Numbered from the stretch's first letter, positions 1 through 11,028 are shown. The stretch: DNA of 64,000 bases from an uncultured Collinsella sp. (GCA_934668875.1 CAKUON010000010.1:59070-123069); one strand, 5' to 3'. The notes: generated by a model not told the origin, from the sequence alone. Numbers and translations: made by a program.

Positions 1-1
1 T

Positions 2-610
2 CTTGAGGGCTTGGTGATTGTCGATATCGTGGGCTTGGTGGTGATCTTTGCAATCGAACTTGCGCGCACGGTGCGCTTCGCTGCGCTCAACCGCGAGCTG
101 CAGAGCAAGGTTTACCTCGATGGGGCAACGGGGCTGCCCAACAAGAATAAGTGCGAGGAAATCTTGGGGCGAGAACAGCCCGTTTCCGCGAAAGCGCCGG
201 TTGCGGTATGCGTTTTCGATCTCAACAATCTGCATACGGTCAACAACAACTTCGGCCACGAGAAGGGCGATGAGTACATCCGCTCCTTTGCCCAGCAGCT
301 GGGGCGCGTGGCATCCGAGACATGCTTTGTGGGTCGCGACGGCGGTGATGAATTTATTGCCGTGCTATGGAATGCCGATCGGGCCGCCGTGGAGTCCTGC
401 CTTGCTCGGATTCGTACGAACGTGAATGAGTATTCCGTAGCTCACCCCGACATGCCTATCAGCTATGCGGTGGGTTACGCACTCTCCAGTGATTTCGATG
501 AGCCGCCTACGATGCGCGAGCTCTTTTCCCAGGCCGACAAGAACATGTACATCGACAAGAACCGTGCAAAGGCTGACGGAGCCGCCGAGCTGCGATGCGA
601 GGACCGTTAA
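2..610 (+). CDS. GGDEF-domain diguanylate cyclase, 3' part
   Basis: The reading frame is open at the left edge, so the N-terminus lies outside the window. The visible part begins with a hydrophobic stretch that is probably the last membrane helix, then a linker, then a GGDEF domain starting at LDGATGLPNK and carrying the signature RDGGDEF roughly 113 residues into the visible protein. GGDEF domains make cyclic di-GMP from two GTP. The signature is intact, so activity is plausible. No RxxD product-inhibition site is visible just upstream of it. A sensory or multi-helix membrane region would be expected upstream. The gene stops at a TAA and is followed by a convergent regulator. Confidence 0.85.
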   Translation, partial: LEGLVIVDIVGLVVIFAIELARTVRFAALNRELQSKVYLDGATGLPNKNKCEEILGREQPVSAKAPVAVCVFDLNNLHTVNNNFGHEKGDEYIRSFAQQLGRVASETCFVGRDGGDEFIAVLWNADRAAVESCLARIRTNVNEYSVAHPDMPISYAVGYALSSDFDEPPTMRELFSQADKNMYIDKNRAKADGAAELRCEDR

Positions 611-676
611 GCCTGTAGCAGGGGGGTAGCTCATTTGGACACGTAAAAGCCCTTGCTGTTCAAATTACTCCTAGGG

Positions 677-1672
677 TTATTCGTGGCGTCTGCGATATTC
701 GGCCGGTTTGCAGCCGCAGCGTCGTTCGAAGATTCGATAGAAAAAGGTGACATTCTCGTAGCCCACCTGCCGCGCGATCTCGGTAACCGTTAGGTCGGTG
801 GTGGCAAGCAGCCGCTCGGCAACGTCGAGGCGCAGGTGCTGTACGATTTCTCGGTATGAAAGACCGATCTTGTCTTTTAGTAGATTGGAAAGATAGGTCG
901 GGTTGAGATGAAAGACGCGTGCCGTTTCATCGAGTGTGCAGGACGCGTAGTGCTCCTCGAGGTAGCTCAGGATAGGTAGCGCCGCGCCGACGGGAGAGCC
1001 TCCTTTAAAGACGTCTTCTTGGCGGTATTCAAGCACAAGTTCCGAAATAAGCAGGACGAGCAGGCTTTCGGTTATGTCTCGAGCCATGGGTGTCGGTGAC
1101 TCCCATTCGTCGAGCATGTATTCCATATAGGTTCGTAGCTTTCTGTTGTTCTGCGAAGTAAACAACAGAAAGTCATCGACGGTCAGCGAGGTCTTAAGCG
1201 ATTCGACGAACAGCTGATTGACGATGGTGTTGCAGTGCAGCCGCCCGAGAACCTGGGAGATGAGAAACTCTGGATTGATATTAATGTTGAACAGAATGTC
1301 CCTCTCTCCAAGCGGCAGAATCGTGTGAACGGTATTGCTGCTCAAAAGAAGCGTCTGGCCCTCTCGAAGTTCGATATCGCGACCATTGACGATTTGATGG
1401 CAGCTACCGGCATAGAGGTAATTGAGCTCGATGCCGTCATGGCAGTGCTCGGGGAATTTCTGAAATCTTGAATGACGCTTAATCGAGAAAACCGGCGTGG
1501 TTCCGGAATGAAAAACAAAGGTGCCCTTCAGCGGAATAAACGGAACGGAACGGTCGCCTATTTTGCGATACCTAAAGGGAAGGTCTTCAAAGTTTTCGGG
1601 ATCGGTGAGGTAGCCGCGCTCGCGGGAAGTGATCTCAAAGAGACGCTCGCCGGTATGTTCCGCTTGATCCAT
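677..1672 (-). CDS. AraC-family transcriptional regulator with N-terminal cupin-like domain
   Basis: The protein has 331 residues. The N-terminal half contains the short beta-rich pattern of a sugar-binding cupin (HCHDGIELNYLYAGS, about residues 77-91). The last 100 residues hold two helix-turn-helix motifs typical of AraC/XylS (DETARVFHLNPTYLSNLLKD and VTEIARQVGYENVTFFYRIF). The ATG start follows a GAGG motif eight bases upstream. It is divergent from the PTS/GH43/GH1/kinase operon that starts at 1803, so it is very probably the substrate-responsive activator of that operon. The effector cannot be read from the sequence; a pentose or a pentose-containing glycoside is the natural guess. Confidence 0.88.
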   Translation of the reverse strand: MDQAEHTGERLFEITSRERGYLTDPENFEDLPFRYRKIGDRSVPFIPLKGTFVFHSGTTPVFSIKRHSRFQKFPEHCHDGIELNYLYAGSCHQIVNGRDIELREGQTLLLSSNTVHTILPLGERDILFNININPEFLISQVLGRLHCNTIVNQLFVESLKTSLTVDDFLLFTSQNNRKLRTYMEYMLDEWESPTPMARDITESLLVLLISELVLEYRQEDVFKGGSPVGAALPILSYLEEHYASCTLDETARVFHLNPTYLSNLLKDKIGLSYREIVQHLRLDVAERLLATTDLTVTEIARQVGYENVTFFYRIFERRCGCKPAEYRRRHE

Positions 1673-1802
1673 GCTGTACCTCGAAATCCTGTGGTTTGGT
1701 CAATAGAGTGGTGAAGATGGGTTATAGGATGAAATAATTCGATTATCTATTATATGCATCACCGCAGGTAAATCCCATTAAGCAATCCAGAAGGGGGATG
1801 CT

Positions 1803-3200
1803 ATGGCAAAGGATTTCAACAAGATATCGAAAGATATCGTCGAGAAGGTCGGTGGTGCCGACAATATCGAGAAGGTCATGCACTGCATGACGCGTCTTCG
1901 CCTCGTTCTTCGAGACGAGGGTAAGGCGAATCTCGATGGGCTCAAGCAGGTCGAGGGCGTTATCAATGTCACGGTGGCAGCCGGCCAGTACCAAGTGGTC
2001 TACGGAACCTCGGTCCCCAAGCTGTACGACGCAGTCGTCAAGAACTACGGTCTCGAGTCCCGCGCCGGCGGCACGGTGGGCGAGGACCAAGCCGAAGCGG
2101 GCGGCACGAAGAAGAAGAAGGTAAATCTCTTCAACATGCTCATCGACACCATTGCCGGTGTATTTCTTCCCATTATCCCGGCGCTCGGAGCCGTTGGCAT
2201 CCTCAAGGGTATCCTTGTCGCGTGCACCACGCTCGGTGTTCTTAGTGACCAGAGCGACACCTATCGCGTCCTCTATGCGCTTGCTCAGGGCTTCTTCTAT
2301 TATCTGCCGCTCGCATTGAGTATTTCGGCAGCGGAGAAGTTCAAGGGCAACAAATTCGTGGTCCTCTCCGTCGTCATGGCCATGATCTATCCCGATATGA
2401 TTCCCGCGATGTTTGAGCATCCGGTTCTTAAGCTCTTCGGCTTTGTGCCTCTGACCATGATCGATTACACCTCGACCGTTATCCCGGCAATCGTCGTTGC
2501 GTGGTTTACGTCGCGCCTCGAGTCTCTGATTCACAAATGGATGCCCGATGTCGTCGATATGATTCTCACTCCGCTCGTCACCATTTTTGTCGCCCTGCCT
2601 GTTTCGATGATGATTATCGGTCCGGCCACCTACTATCTGGGCGTGTGGATGGCAAATGTGTACCAGTACGTCTTTGGCCTGGCTCCCGTCGTCGCCGGTG
2701 GTGTCCTTGGCGCTCTTTGGCCCATCGCCATCGTTTTCGGTCTGCACTGGGGCTTTATCCCCATCGCCATTCAGCAGATCTCCACGCTTGGGGGCGACTC
2801 TTTCTCTCCTATCACCGTTGCTTGCAACTTCGCGACGATGGGTGCCTGCGTTGCGGTATTTCTTAAGACCAAGAATGTCAAGGTCAAAGAAGTCGCTGGC
2901 AGCGCTGCGTTTTCGGCGATTCTCGGTGGCATTACCGAGCCGGGCGTGTACGGCGTGACGCTTAAGTACAAAAAGCCGTTCGTTGCCTGCTGCATCTTTA
3001 CGGGCATTGCCGGCGTGATCATGTCCTTTAGCGCTACCGCGTGGCCTGGAATCATGACGGTGAGCTTCCTCACCCTTCCGGCGCTTTCGCTTCTTCCTGG
3101 CGGCATGTTTACCCTGGTGGCCGCGTTGCTCGGCTTCTTTGGAACCGCAATCGCCACATATCTCTTCGGTTTCGACGATTCGATGGTCGAAGAGTCCTAG
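1803..3200 (+). CDS. PTS beta-glucoside-type EIIBC permease
   Basis: The 465-residue protein has an N-terminal EIIB domain with the phosphorylated cysteine in HCMTRLR (Cys28), then about ten hydrophobic segments forming an EIIC domain that ends with the conserved GITEPGVYGV region. The order (B then C) fits the beta-glucoside/sucrose family. There is no C-terminal EIIA domain, so phosphate must come from an EIIA encoded elsewhere. It imports and phosphorylates a sugar, probably on C6 of a hexosyl unit. It is the first gene of an operon with GH43, a GH1 phospho-glycosidase, an FGGY kinase and an isomerase. The short acidic tail (FDDSMVEES) is where other family members continue into EIIA. Confidence 0.9.
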   Translation: MAKDFNKISKDIVEKVGGADNIEKVMHCMTRLRLVLRDEGKANLDGLKQVEGVINVTVAAGQYQVVYGTSVPKLYDAVVKNYGLESRAGGTVGEDQAEAGGTKKKKVNLFNMLIDTIAGVFLPIIPALGAVGILKGILVACTTLGVLSDQSDTYRVLYALAQGFFYYLPLALSISAAEKFKGNKFVVLSVVMAMIYPDMIPAMFEHPVLKLFGFVPLTMIDYTSTVIPAIVVAWFTSRLESLIHKWMPDVVDMILTPLVTIFVALPVSMMIIGPATYYLGVWMANVYQYVFGLAPVVAGGVLGALWPIAIVFGLHWGFIPIAIQQISTLGGDSFSPITVACNFATMGACVAVFLKTKNVKVKEVAGSAAFSAILGGITEPGVYGVTLKYKKPFVACCIFTGIAGVIMSFSATAWPGIMTVSFLTLPALSLLPGGMFTLVAALLGFFGTAIATYLFGFDDSMVEES

Positions 3201-3221
3201 GTTACATTTGTCCCTCCCTTT

Positions 3222-3246
3222 GCGGGGCCGCGTTGAGCGGCCCCGC
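3222..3246 (+). promoter_or_regulatory. Intra-operon hairpin between EIIBC and GH43
   Basis: GCGGGGCCGC and GCGGCCCCGC pair over ten bases around a five-base loop (GTTGA). The hairpin is not followed by a T-run. It lies between the permease stop and the GH43 ribosome-binding site, so it could stabilise the upstream message or partly attenuate downstream expression. Which of these applies is not visible. Confidence 0.55.
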
Positions 3247-3269
3247 TCCGTCTATCCTGAAAGGTTCAC

Positions 3270-4763
3270 ATGGAATTCAGTAATCCATTGCTGCGCGGAC
3301 TCTACCCCGATCCGTCAATCTGCAAGGTGGGAGATACTTACTACCTGGTGTGTTCGACATTTGAGTACTGGCCGGCCGTGCCGATTTTCGCCAGCAAGAA
3401 CTTGGTCGATTGGGAGCAGATCGGAAATGTGCTCGATCGTCCAGGCCAGATCAACCTCTTGGATGCCGAGGCGTCACAGGGTATTTTTGCGCCAACCATC
3501 AGGTTTCATAATGGACTGTTCTATATGGTTACCACGGTGACAGGGCCGTCTTCGGGGGAGGCTCCCATCAGCCTCACGAACTTCTTCGTCACCGCTACCG
3601 ACCCCGCGGGCCCTTGGTCCGATCCCGTGGTCGTGGATGTCGACGGTATCGATCCGTCGCTGTTTTGGGAAGACGGCAATGCGTATATGCAGTACGCAGG
3701 CCGCGGCAAGATCATGCAGGTGCGTATCGACGATGTGACGGGCGAAGTGCTCGAAGGTCCCCGACTGCTTACGACCGGCTGCGGCGGCAGAGACGTCGAG
3801 GGCCCACATATGTGGGTTCGCGACGGCTGGTATTACCTGTTGATGGCCGAAGGCGGTACGCGCGAAGGACATCATGTGACGATGATGCGCGGAAAGGACG
3901 TGTGGGGTCCTTTTGAGCCGTCCCCGCACGGCCCGGTGGCCATCAATCGCGATCTGCGCGTTCCCGTTCAGCGCGTGGGGCATGCCGATTGGGTTGTGGG
4001 CCCCGACGGCGATGACTATCTGGTGCTGCTTGGCGTGCGCGAGGTATCCCATCGTTCGCTTTTGGGCCGAGAGACCATGCTGTGCCATGCGTCGTGGACG
4101 CAAGACGGATGGCTTATTGCCGACGGTCAGCATGTCGCGGCGTCCTGGGATTGCGCCTTAAAGGGAGCTGCGGAGGATGATTGGTCCTTTGAGCTCGATA
4201 TGGAACAACACGAGATGCCATCCCGCATCGTATCGCCGCGCACACCTAACCGCTCTTTCTATCAAATGGGCGCCGGAGTGCTCTATATGACGGGCAATGG
4301 CCACGGGCTGCGATCGGGTGATTCGTGTTGTTGGGGTGTTCGACAGCCGGAGTTCGATGTCCGCATGCGAACGGTCGTTGACATGTCGCTGCTTGGATCC
4401 GAGGAAGACGAAATTGGCCTTGCGATTCTGTCGACCAATAAGAGCCACCTTTCGATTTTCCTGACTCTCCGGGAAGACAAGACGGTCGTCGCGGTGCGTC
4501 GCTCGGTTCTTGATATCGAAGACGTGAAGGTCTTTACGTTGGATGGACTTGAGAAGGACGTTGAGCTTGCCATCGATGGCAGCCGCTCTGCCTATCGGTT
4601 CTCGGTCAATGGCATCGAGCTCATGGAAACGCCGACGGCTCATGTGACCGTCGAAAACGCGGGAACGCAAAATACCGGCGTCATTGACTGCCTGTTTGTA
4701 TCTGGTGAGGCAAGGGCACAGCTGAGCGCCTTTGAGGTTGCAGTGAAAGAGGGATCAAAATGA
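3270..4763 (+). CDS. Glycoside hydrolase family 43 (beta-xylosidase / alpha-L-arabinofuranosidase type)
   Basis: The 497-residue protein has no signal peptide, so it acts in the cytoplasm. The family's three acidic residues can be placed: Asp14 in LYPDPSI (base), Asp128 in DGIDPSLFWED (pKa modulator) and Glu177 in DVEGPHMW (acid). The N-terminal five-bladed propeller is followed by a C-terminal beta-sandwich-like region of about 200 residues, as in GH43 beta-xylosidases. It probably removes xylosyl or arabinosyl units from an imported oligosaccharide. It shares the operon with a PTS permease and a GH1 phospho-glycosidase, and its stop overlaps the next start by four bases. Whether xylose or arabinose is released is not decidable here. 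Confidence 0.9.
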   Translation: MEFSNPLLRGLYPDPSICKVGDTYYLVCSTFEYWPAVPIFASKNLVDWEQIGNVLDRPGQINLLDAEASQGIFAPTIRFHNGLFYMVTTVTGPSSGEAPISLTNFFVTATDPAGPWSDPVVVDVDGIDPSLFWEDGNAYMQYAGRGKIMQVRIDDVTGEVLEGPRLLTTGCGGRDVEGPHMWVRDGWYYLLMAEGGTREGHHVTMMRGKDVWGPFEPSPHGPVAINRDLRVPVQRVGHADWVVGPDGDDYLVLLGVREVSHRSLLGRETMLCHASWTQDGWLIADGQHVAASWDCALKGAAEDDWSFELDMEQHEMPSRIVSPRTPNRSFYQMGAGVLYMTGNGHGLRSGDSCCWGVRQPEFDVRMRTVVDMSLLGSEEDEIGLAILSTNKSHLSIFLTLREDKTVVAVRRSVLDIEDVKVFTLDGLEKDVELAIDGSRSAYRFSVNGIELMETPTAHVTVENAGTQNTGVIDCLFVSGEARAQLSAFEVAVKEGSK

Positions 4764-5089
4764 TCAAGCACACGACGATTTTTTCGATGAATCCTGCCGA
4801 AGTCGACGCTTCGGAGCGCATGTGGGCGGCGCTTGAGCGCGCGGCAAAGGCGAGCCCTCTCGTGGTTGAGGCCGAGGGCGGCATCATGCTCTCCTCCGAA
4901 AAGACGGCCGACTCCGATTCGGCCGAGGCCCATGAGGGTCCGGTATGGGGCGATGTCATCCAAAGCCTTTCCTTTGCCTCCCGTGAGGATGCCGATGCCT
5001 ACCCTCGCTCTCGCGAGCACGATCTTTTGCTTGCGGAGACCGAGGGCCTGGTAGCGGGCGCCACGGCTATCGACTTTGAGGTGGAGTAG
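4760..5089 (+). CDS. Small Dabb-like (alpha/beta-barrel dimer) protein
   Basis: This 109-residue protein begins MIKHTTIFSM and ends with a pattern (SFASREDADAYPRSREH, then a final beta-strand AIDFEVE) like that of stress-responsive Dabb-domain proteins, which form small dimeric barrels. Its start overlaps the GH43 stop (ATGA) and its stop is followed directly by the next start, so it is translationally coupled on both sides. A role in this sugar operon is unknown. Related small barrel proteins include mutarotases, so a sugar-handling role is possible but is inference. Confidence 0.65.
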   Translation: MIKHTTIFSMNPAEVDASERMWAALERAAKASPLVVEAEGGIMLSSEKTADSDSAEAHEGPVWGDVIQSLSFASREDADAYPRSREHDLLLAETEGLVAGATAIDFEVE

Positions 5090-5749
5090 ATGCCGATTTC
5101 CAAGATCGCGGTCGTCGGTGCTGCCGGTAATTTGGGGCATCGGGTTGTCACGCATGCCCTTGACCATGGCCTGGACGTAAGGGCTATGGTGAGAAACCCG
5201 GAGCAGGCCGATGCCATTGACGCGCGCGCCGAGATCGTCTGCGGCGACCTGTTTAAGATGACAGCCGAGGACCTCGAAGGGGTCGATGTCCTGGTGAGCG
5301 CATTTGGCAGCGGCCTGTCATCCGACCCGTCTCTGAATGAGAAGGCGTGCGCTGCCTATATTGAGCTCGCTCGCACGGCGGGAGTCTCCATCGTGGCGAT
5401 TATGGGGTCGGGTTCCCTGTTTGCAGACGATACGCGCACGACGCGAGTCTATGAGCTCCCCGGCGCCTCCCAGCGTTTGCGACCTATTTCCGAGGCGACG
5501 GCCCGCGGTCTGGCCTTGCTCGATGATGCTGGGGATGTCGACTGGTGCGCCGTGACCCCGGGTCTAACGTTTGATCCGAACGGATCGTTTCATGACGTCT
5601 GCGACGTAAAGCTCGATCTGTCGCGCGTGGTTCAGGCGCAAGAGGTCAGCTATAGCACCTACGAGGACGTTGCCGAGACCATGGTGCGTATGGCAAGTGA
5701 CGGCAATCACGCTCACGAGCTTGTCTGTGTTCTCTCGCCGCGCGCTTAG
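5090..5749 (+). CDS. NAD(P)-binding atypical short-chain dehydrogenase (NmrA/SDR-like)
   Basis: The 219-residue protein opens with a Rossmann nucleotide-binding motif, VVGAAGNLGHRV, followed by a basic position (MVRNPEQ) that suggests NADP. The body resembles NAD(P)H-binding proteins of the NmrA/YwnB group (COG2910-like) rather than classical SDRs; no YxxxK catalytic pair was identified. It starts immediately after the Dabb-like gene and precedes the GH1 gene by 31 bases. It may act as an oxidoreductase or as a redox-sensing accessory of the operon. The substrate is unknown. Confidence 0.75.
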   Translation: MPISKIAVVGAAGNLGHRVVTHALDHGLDVRAMVRNPEQADAIDARAEIVCGDLFKMTAEDLEGVDVLVSAFGSGLSSDPSLNEKACAAYIELARTAGVSIVAIMGSGSLFADDTRTTRVYELPGASQRLRPISEATARGLALLDDAGDVDWCAVTPGLTFDPNGSFHDVCDVKLDLSRVVQAQEVSYSTYEDVAETMVRMASDGNHAHELVCVLSPRA

Positions 5750-5765
5750 CGGCAGCAATTTCTAG

Positions 5766-7250
<1,485 letters not shown>

Positions 7251-7291
7251 GGCCGGCTTTCGAACCCAGCTGTTTATGGAAGGAGCTTCGT

Positions 7292-8776
7292 ATGCCTAAG
7301 TACTACGTTGGAATCGATCTGGGCACCTCGGCTGTCAAGATCCTGCTTGTCTCCCGGACGGGCGAAATCGTCGCGACGGTGTCGAAGTCGTATGCCGTAG
7401 ATTATCCCCATCCGGGTTGGAGTGAACAGAACCCGCAGGTATGGTGGGATGCTGTCGTCGATGGTGTCCGCGAGCTTGTGGAAGGCGTCGATCCCGCCGA
7501 GATCAAGGGCATCGCTTGCGGGGGTCAGATGCACGGGTTGGTGGTGCTTGACTCTGCCGGTGATGTGATTCGACCCTGCATACTGTGGAATGACGGACGC
7601 ACGCAGGAACAAGCGGACTATCTCAACGCAAAGATCGGTCGCGACCGACTGGTCGAATTGACCGGGAACATCGCGTTTGCCGGGTTTACGGCGCCCAAGC
7701 TGCTTTGGATGCGCGAGCACGAGCCCGAGCTGTTCGCCCGTATCGCCCATATCATGCTCCCAAAGGATTATCTGGTGTATCGGATGACGGGCGAGTTTGT
7801 TACCGACTATACCGATGCATCGGGAACGCTGCTGCTAGATGTTCAACATCGCGGGTGGAGCAGCGAGATGGTCGATATATGCGGTGTCGAGCGCACGTGG
7901 CTGCCGACGCTTCTGGACAGTGCCGAAAAAGCCGGCGTGCTTCAATCCGAGGCCGCGGCGGAGCTCGGTATCATGGCCGGCACCACGGTGGCGGCGGGTG
8001 CCGGTGACAACGCCGCGGCCGCTATAGGCTGCGGAGCGGTCAACGCCGGTGCCTGCAACATCAGTCTGGGAACATCGGGCACCGTCTTTATCCCCAGCTC
8101 GTCACATGCGGTCGATCCGAGCGCGACGCTGCATGCGTTCGACTATATCGAGGGGCGCTTTAACCTTATGGGGTGCGTCCTTTCCGCCGCGAGCTGTACG
8201 GGGTGGTTTGTGGGCGACGTGCTTCGGTCGGATGACATCGATGCCGAGGAGGCGGGGATAGACCCCTCCCTTGCAGACGGAGACTTGCCGTACTTCCTGC
8301 CATATCTTATGGGGGAGCGCAGCCCGCATAACGATGCGAACGCGCGCGCTTCGTTTGTGGGCATGCGTGCGGATTCAAAGCGCTCCGATTTGGTGCGGGC
8401 TGTGCGCGAGGGCGTGGCATTTGCCATGCGTGACTGCATCGAGGCATCGCGCGCCCTGGGTACCGATGTTCGGCGTGCCACGCTTTGCGGCGGCGGCGCG
8501 AGAAGCGCGCTTATGCGCCAGATGCTCGCCAATGTGCTCGGCGTGCAGCTCGATCTGCCGACAACCGAGCAGGGGCCCGGCTACGGCGCGGCAATGCTCG
8601 CCATGGTGGCAAATGGCGACGCGCCGGATATCGACGAATGCTCGCGGGGCATCGTGAGCATCCGCGAGACCGTCTCGCCCGATGCCAATGCCGTTGCGGC
8701 ATATGAGCGGCGCTATCGAACATGGCGCCGGCTCTATCCGGCGCTCAAGCCTGTTTTCGATCAGATGGCGGGGTAG
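7292..8776 (+). CDS. xylB: FGGY-family carbohydrate kinase, xylulokinase type
   Basis: The ATG at 7292 is chosen because GGAAGGAG lies just upstream; a longer frame starting at 7241 overlaps the previous gene and lacks such a site. The protein has 494 residues. It has the N-terminal phosphate motif GIDLGTSAVKILLV, the substrate segment WNDGRTQEQ with the likely catalytic Asp, and the second-domain motif ISLGTSGTVF. These fit D-xylulokinase, which makes D-xylulose 5-phosphate with ATP. Because the adjacent isomerase belongs to the fucose/arabinose family rather than XylA, the true ketose could be D-xylulose, D-ribulose or L-ribulose. Confidence 0.85.
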   Translation: MPKYYVGIDLGTSAVKILLVSRTGEIVATVSKSYAVDYPHPGWSEQNPQVWWDAVVDGVRELVEGVDPAEIKGIACGGQMHGLVVLDSAGDVIRPCILWNDGRTQEQADYLNAKIGRDRLVELTGNIAFAGFTAPKLLWMREHEPELFARIAHIMLPKDYLVYRMTGEFVTDYTDASGTLLLDVQHRGWSSEMVDICGVERTWLPTLLDSAEKAGVLQSEAAAELGIMAGTTVAAGAGDNAAAAIGCGAVNAGACNISLGTSGTVFIPSSSHAVDPSATLHAFDYIEGRFNLMGCVLSAASCTGWFVGDVLRSDDIDAEEAGIDPSLADGDLPYFLPYLMGERSPHNDANARASFVGMRADSKRSDLVRAVREGVAFAMRDCIEASRALGTDVRRATLCGGGARSALMRQMLANVLGVQLDLPTTEQGPGYGAAMLAMVANGDAPDIDECSRGIVSIRETVSPDANAVAAYERRYRTWRRLYPALKPVFDQMAG

Positions 8777-8779
8777 GGC

Positions 8780-9448
8780 ATGCTGCAACTCGGAATCAAA
8801 AGCGTTACGGACGATTCGTTTGCCGCATACGGTCGGGTTTGGCATGATGCGGGGCCGCGCTTCATGAGCGTGACCGAAGCGCTCGAGCGCCGGTGCCCAT
8901 TGCCCGATGGAACCGACTATGTTGCGTCGGAACCTGAACTCGAGAACGCCGAGGGCGCCGATGCGCTCAAGCGGTTTTTATTTGGTGGCTCGAGGGCTCA
9001 GCTTGGCTGGTGTAACGGTCACAATACGAGGCTCAACTGTCTCGAGTATCACCGTTCGAGTGAGTTTAATCTCGGCAGCCGTGACTTCATCTTGCTGCTT
9101 GCCCGCTTGCAGGACCTTGATGGCGGCGCACTCGATTCGAGCGATGTGGTCGCGTATCGGGTTCCGGCGGGCATACTCGTCGAGATTTATTCAACGACCC
9201 TGCACTATGCTCCGTGCCAAGTTGACGAGCGGGGCTTTAAGGTCATGATCGCGTTACCGGAAGGCACCAATGCCCCGCGCGCCGAAGACGGTGCGAGCAC
9301 GGAAATATGCGGAGACGCCGCACTGCTGTGGGCCACGGATAAATGGCTCATCGCGCATTCCGCAAGCGACGAGGCTGCTGCCGGTGCGTACGTGGGTATC
9401 ACCGGGCCAAATATCGACATTGCGAATTGCTTAGATACCCGTCATTAG
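8780..9448 (+). CDS. DUF4867-like protein, possible sugar-metabolism cupin
   Basis: The 222-residue protein begins three bases after the kinase stop and is co-transcribed with it. The middle (SSEFNLGSRDFILLLA, then VVAYRVPAGILVEIYSTTLHYAPC) has the strand pattern of a cupin, with possible metal ligands. It resembles the DUF4867 family that accompanies pentose and hexuronate genes. No reaction is known to me for this family. A role as an accessory isomerase or epimerase of the imported sugar is inference from position only. The family assignment is from memory of its pattern and is moderately sure. Confidence 0.6.
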   Translation: MLQLGIKSVTDDSFAAYGRVWHDAGPRFMSVTEALERRCPLPDGTDYVASEPELENAEGADALKRFLFGGSRAQLGWCNGHNTRLNCLEYHRSSEFNLGSRDFILLLARLQDLDGGALDSSDVVAYRVPAGILVEIYSTTLHYAPCQVDERGFKVMIALPEGTNAPRAEDGASTEICGDAALLWATDKWLIAHSASDEAAAGAYVGITGPNIDIANCLDTRH

Positions 9449-9471
9449 GCGTATGGATACAAAGGAGAGAA

Positions 9472-10971
9472 ATGCTTCAGTCAAGTAATATTCCTCAGGT
9501 CAAAATTGGATTGGTCGCTGTGAGCCGCGACTGCTTCCCCGTGGAGCTTTCGAAGCGACGCGGGGCAGCAGTGGCGCAGGCGTGTGAGTCCCTCGGCATC
9601 GAGGTGATTCAGGCCAAAACGATCGTTCAATGCGAGGACGACGCTATCGGGGCGGTTGACGAAGTCAGTGCCGCCGGCGCAAACGCCCTTGTGGTCTTCT
9701 TGGGCAACTTTGGCCCCGAGCAGCCTGAGACCCTCATTGCCCAGCACTTTGACGGTCCGTGTATGTACATGGCCGCCGCGGAGGGGGACGGTGACCTTGT
9801 CAACGGGCGTGGAGATGCTTACTGCGGCATGCTCAACTGCAGCTACAACCTGGGACTTCGCAAGGTTAAAGCATACATTCCGGCATATCCCGTTGGCACG
9901 GCCGATGATGTCGCGGGCATGATTCGTGACTTTATGCCGGTCGCCCGGGCTGTGATCGGCGTCTCGAACCTCAAGATCATCACGTTTGGTCCGCGCCCGC
10001 AGGACTTCTTTGCCTGCAATGCGCCCATCAAGGGGCTTTATGAGATTGGCGTCGAGATCGAGGAGAACTCCGAGCTCGACTTGCTGATATCGTACCGCGC
10101 CCACGAAGGTGATCCGCGTATCGCCGATGTCTGCGCCGATATGGCAGCAGAGATGGGCATGGGAAATTACTATCCCGATCTATTGGAGCGCATGGCGCAG
10201 TACGAGCTTACGCTGCTGGATTGGGCCGAGCAGCACAAGGGCGCGCGCAGCTACGTTGCATTCGCCGACAAATGCTGGCCGGCGTTTCCCAAGGAGTTCG
10301 GATTCGAACCGTGCTATGTCAACAGCCGCCTTGTCTCGCGGGGGATTCCCGTTGCATGCGAGGTCGATGTCTACGGAGCGTTATCGGAATACATCGGCAT
10401 GTGCGTGAGCGACGATACGGTGACGCTGCTCGATATCAATAACACGGTTCCGCATGAGATGTGGAAGCGGCAGATTGAGGGAAAGTTCGACTACGATTAT
10501 CGCCTGACCGATACGTTTATGGGCTTCCACTGTGGAAATACGCCCAGTTGCAAGATGTGTGCCGACCGCGCGGTGAAGTATCAGCTCATTCAGCATCGCC
10601 TGCTCGAGCCCGAGGGCAGCGAACCGGACTTTACGCGTGGCACGCTCGAGGGCGATATCGCACCGAGCGACATCACTTTCTTCCGCCTGCAGTGTGACAG
10701 CGAGGGCGTGCTCAGGAGCTATATCGCTCAGGGCGAGATCCTGCCGGTCGCCACGGGTTCCTTTGGCGGTATCGGCGTATTCGGTATTCCCGAGATGGGA
10801 CGCTTCTATCGACATGTGCTGCTCCAGAAGCGCTATCCCCATCATGGCGCCGTGGCCTTTAACCACTGTGGCCGCGCGCTGTTCGATACGTTTGCCTATC
10901 TGGGTATCGAGGACATTGCGTTCAACCGCCCCGCCTCCTTGCCGTATCCCACCGAGAATCCTTTCGCTTAG
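9472..10971 (+). CDS. L-fucose/L-arabinose isomerase family protein
   Basis: The start at 9472 is preceded by AAAGGAGAG; an in-frame extension back to 9343 overlaps the previous gene and is rejected. The 499-residue protein has the metal and catalytic positions of FucI/AraA-type aldose-ketose isomerases: Glu297 in ACEVDVYGAL, Asp321 in LLDINN and a histidine in GFHCGNTPSCKM. It would convert an aldopentose, or a deoxyhexose, to the ketose phosphorylated by the adjacent FGGY kinase. It is the last gene of the operon and is followed by a strong terminator. No XylA-type gene is present, so this protein may substitute for it. Confidence 0.85.
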   Translation: MLQSSNIPQVKIGLVAVSRDCFPVELSKRRGAAVAQACESLGIEVIQAKTIVQCEDDAIGAVDEVSAAGANALVVFLGNFGPEQPETLIAQHFDGPCMYMAAAEGDGDLVNGRGDAYCGMLNCSYNLGLRKVKAYIPAYPVGTADDVAGMIRDFMPVARAVIGVSNLKIITFGPRPQDFFACNAPIKGLYEIGVEIEENSELDLLISYRAHEGDPRIADVCADMAAEMGMGNYYPDLLERMAQYELTLLDWAEQHKGARSYVAFADKCWPAFPKEFGFEPCYVNSRLVSRGIPVACEVDVYGALSEYIGMCVSDDTVTLLDINNTVPHEMWKRQIEGKFDYDYRLTDTFMGFHCGNTPSCKMCADRAVKYQLIQHRLLEPEGSEPDFTRGTLEGDIAPSDITFFRLQCDSEGVLRSYIAQGEILPVATGSFGGIGVFGIPEMGRFYRHVLLQKRYPHHGAVAFNHCGRALFDTFAYLGIEDIAFNRPASLPYPTENPFA

Positions 10972-11028
10972 ACAGCCGGTGAGACTACCGCCGCCAGGCG
11001 CGATATCGATAGACGATTGATGCAAAAA

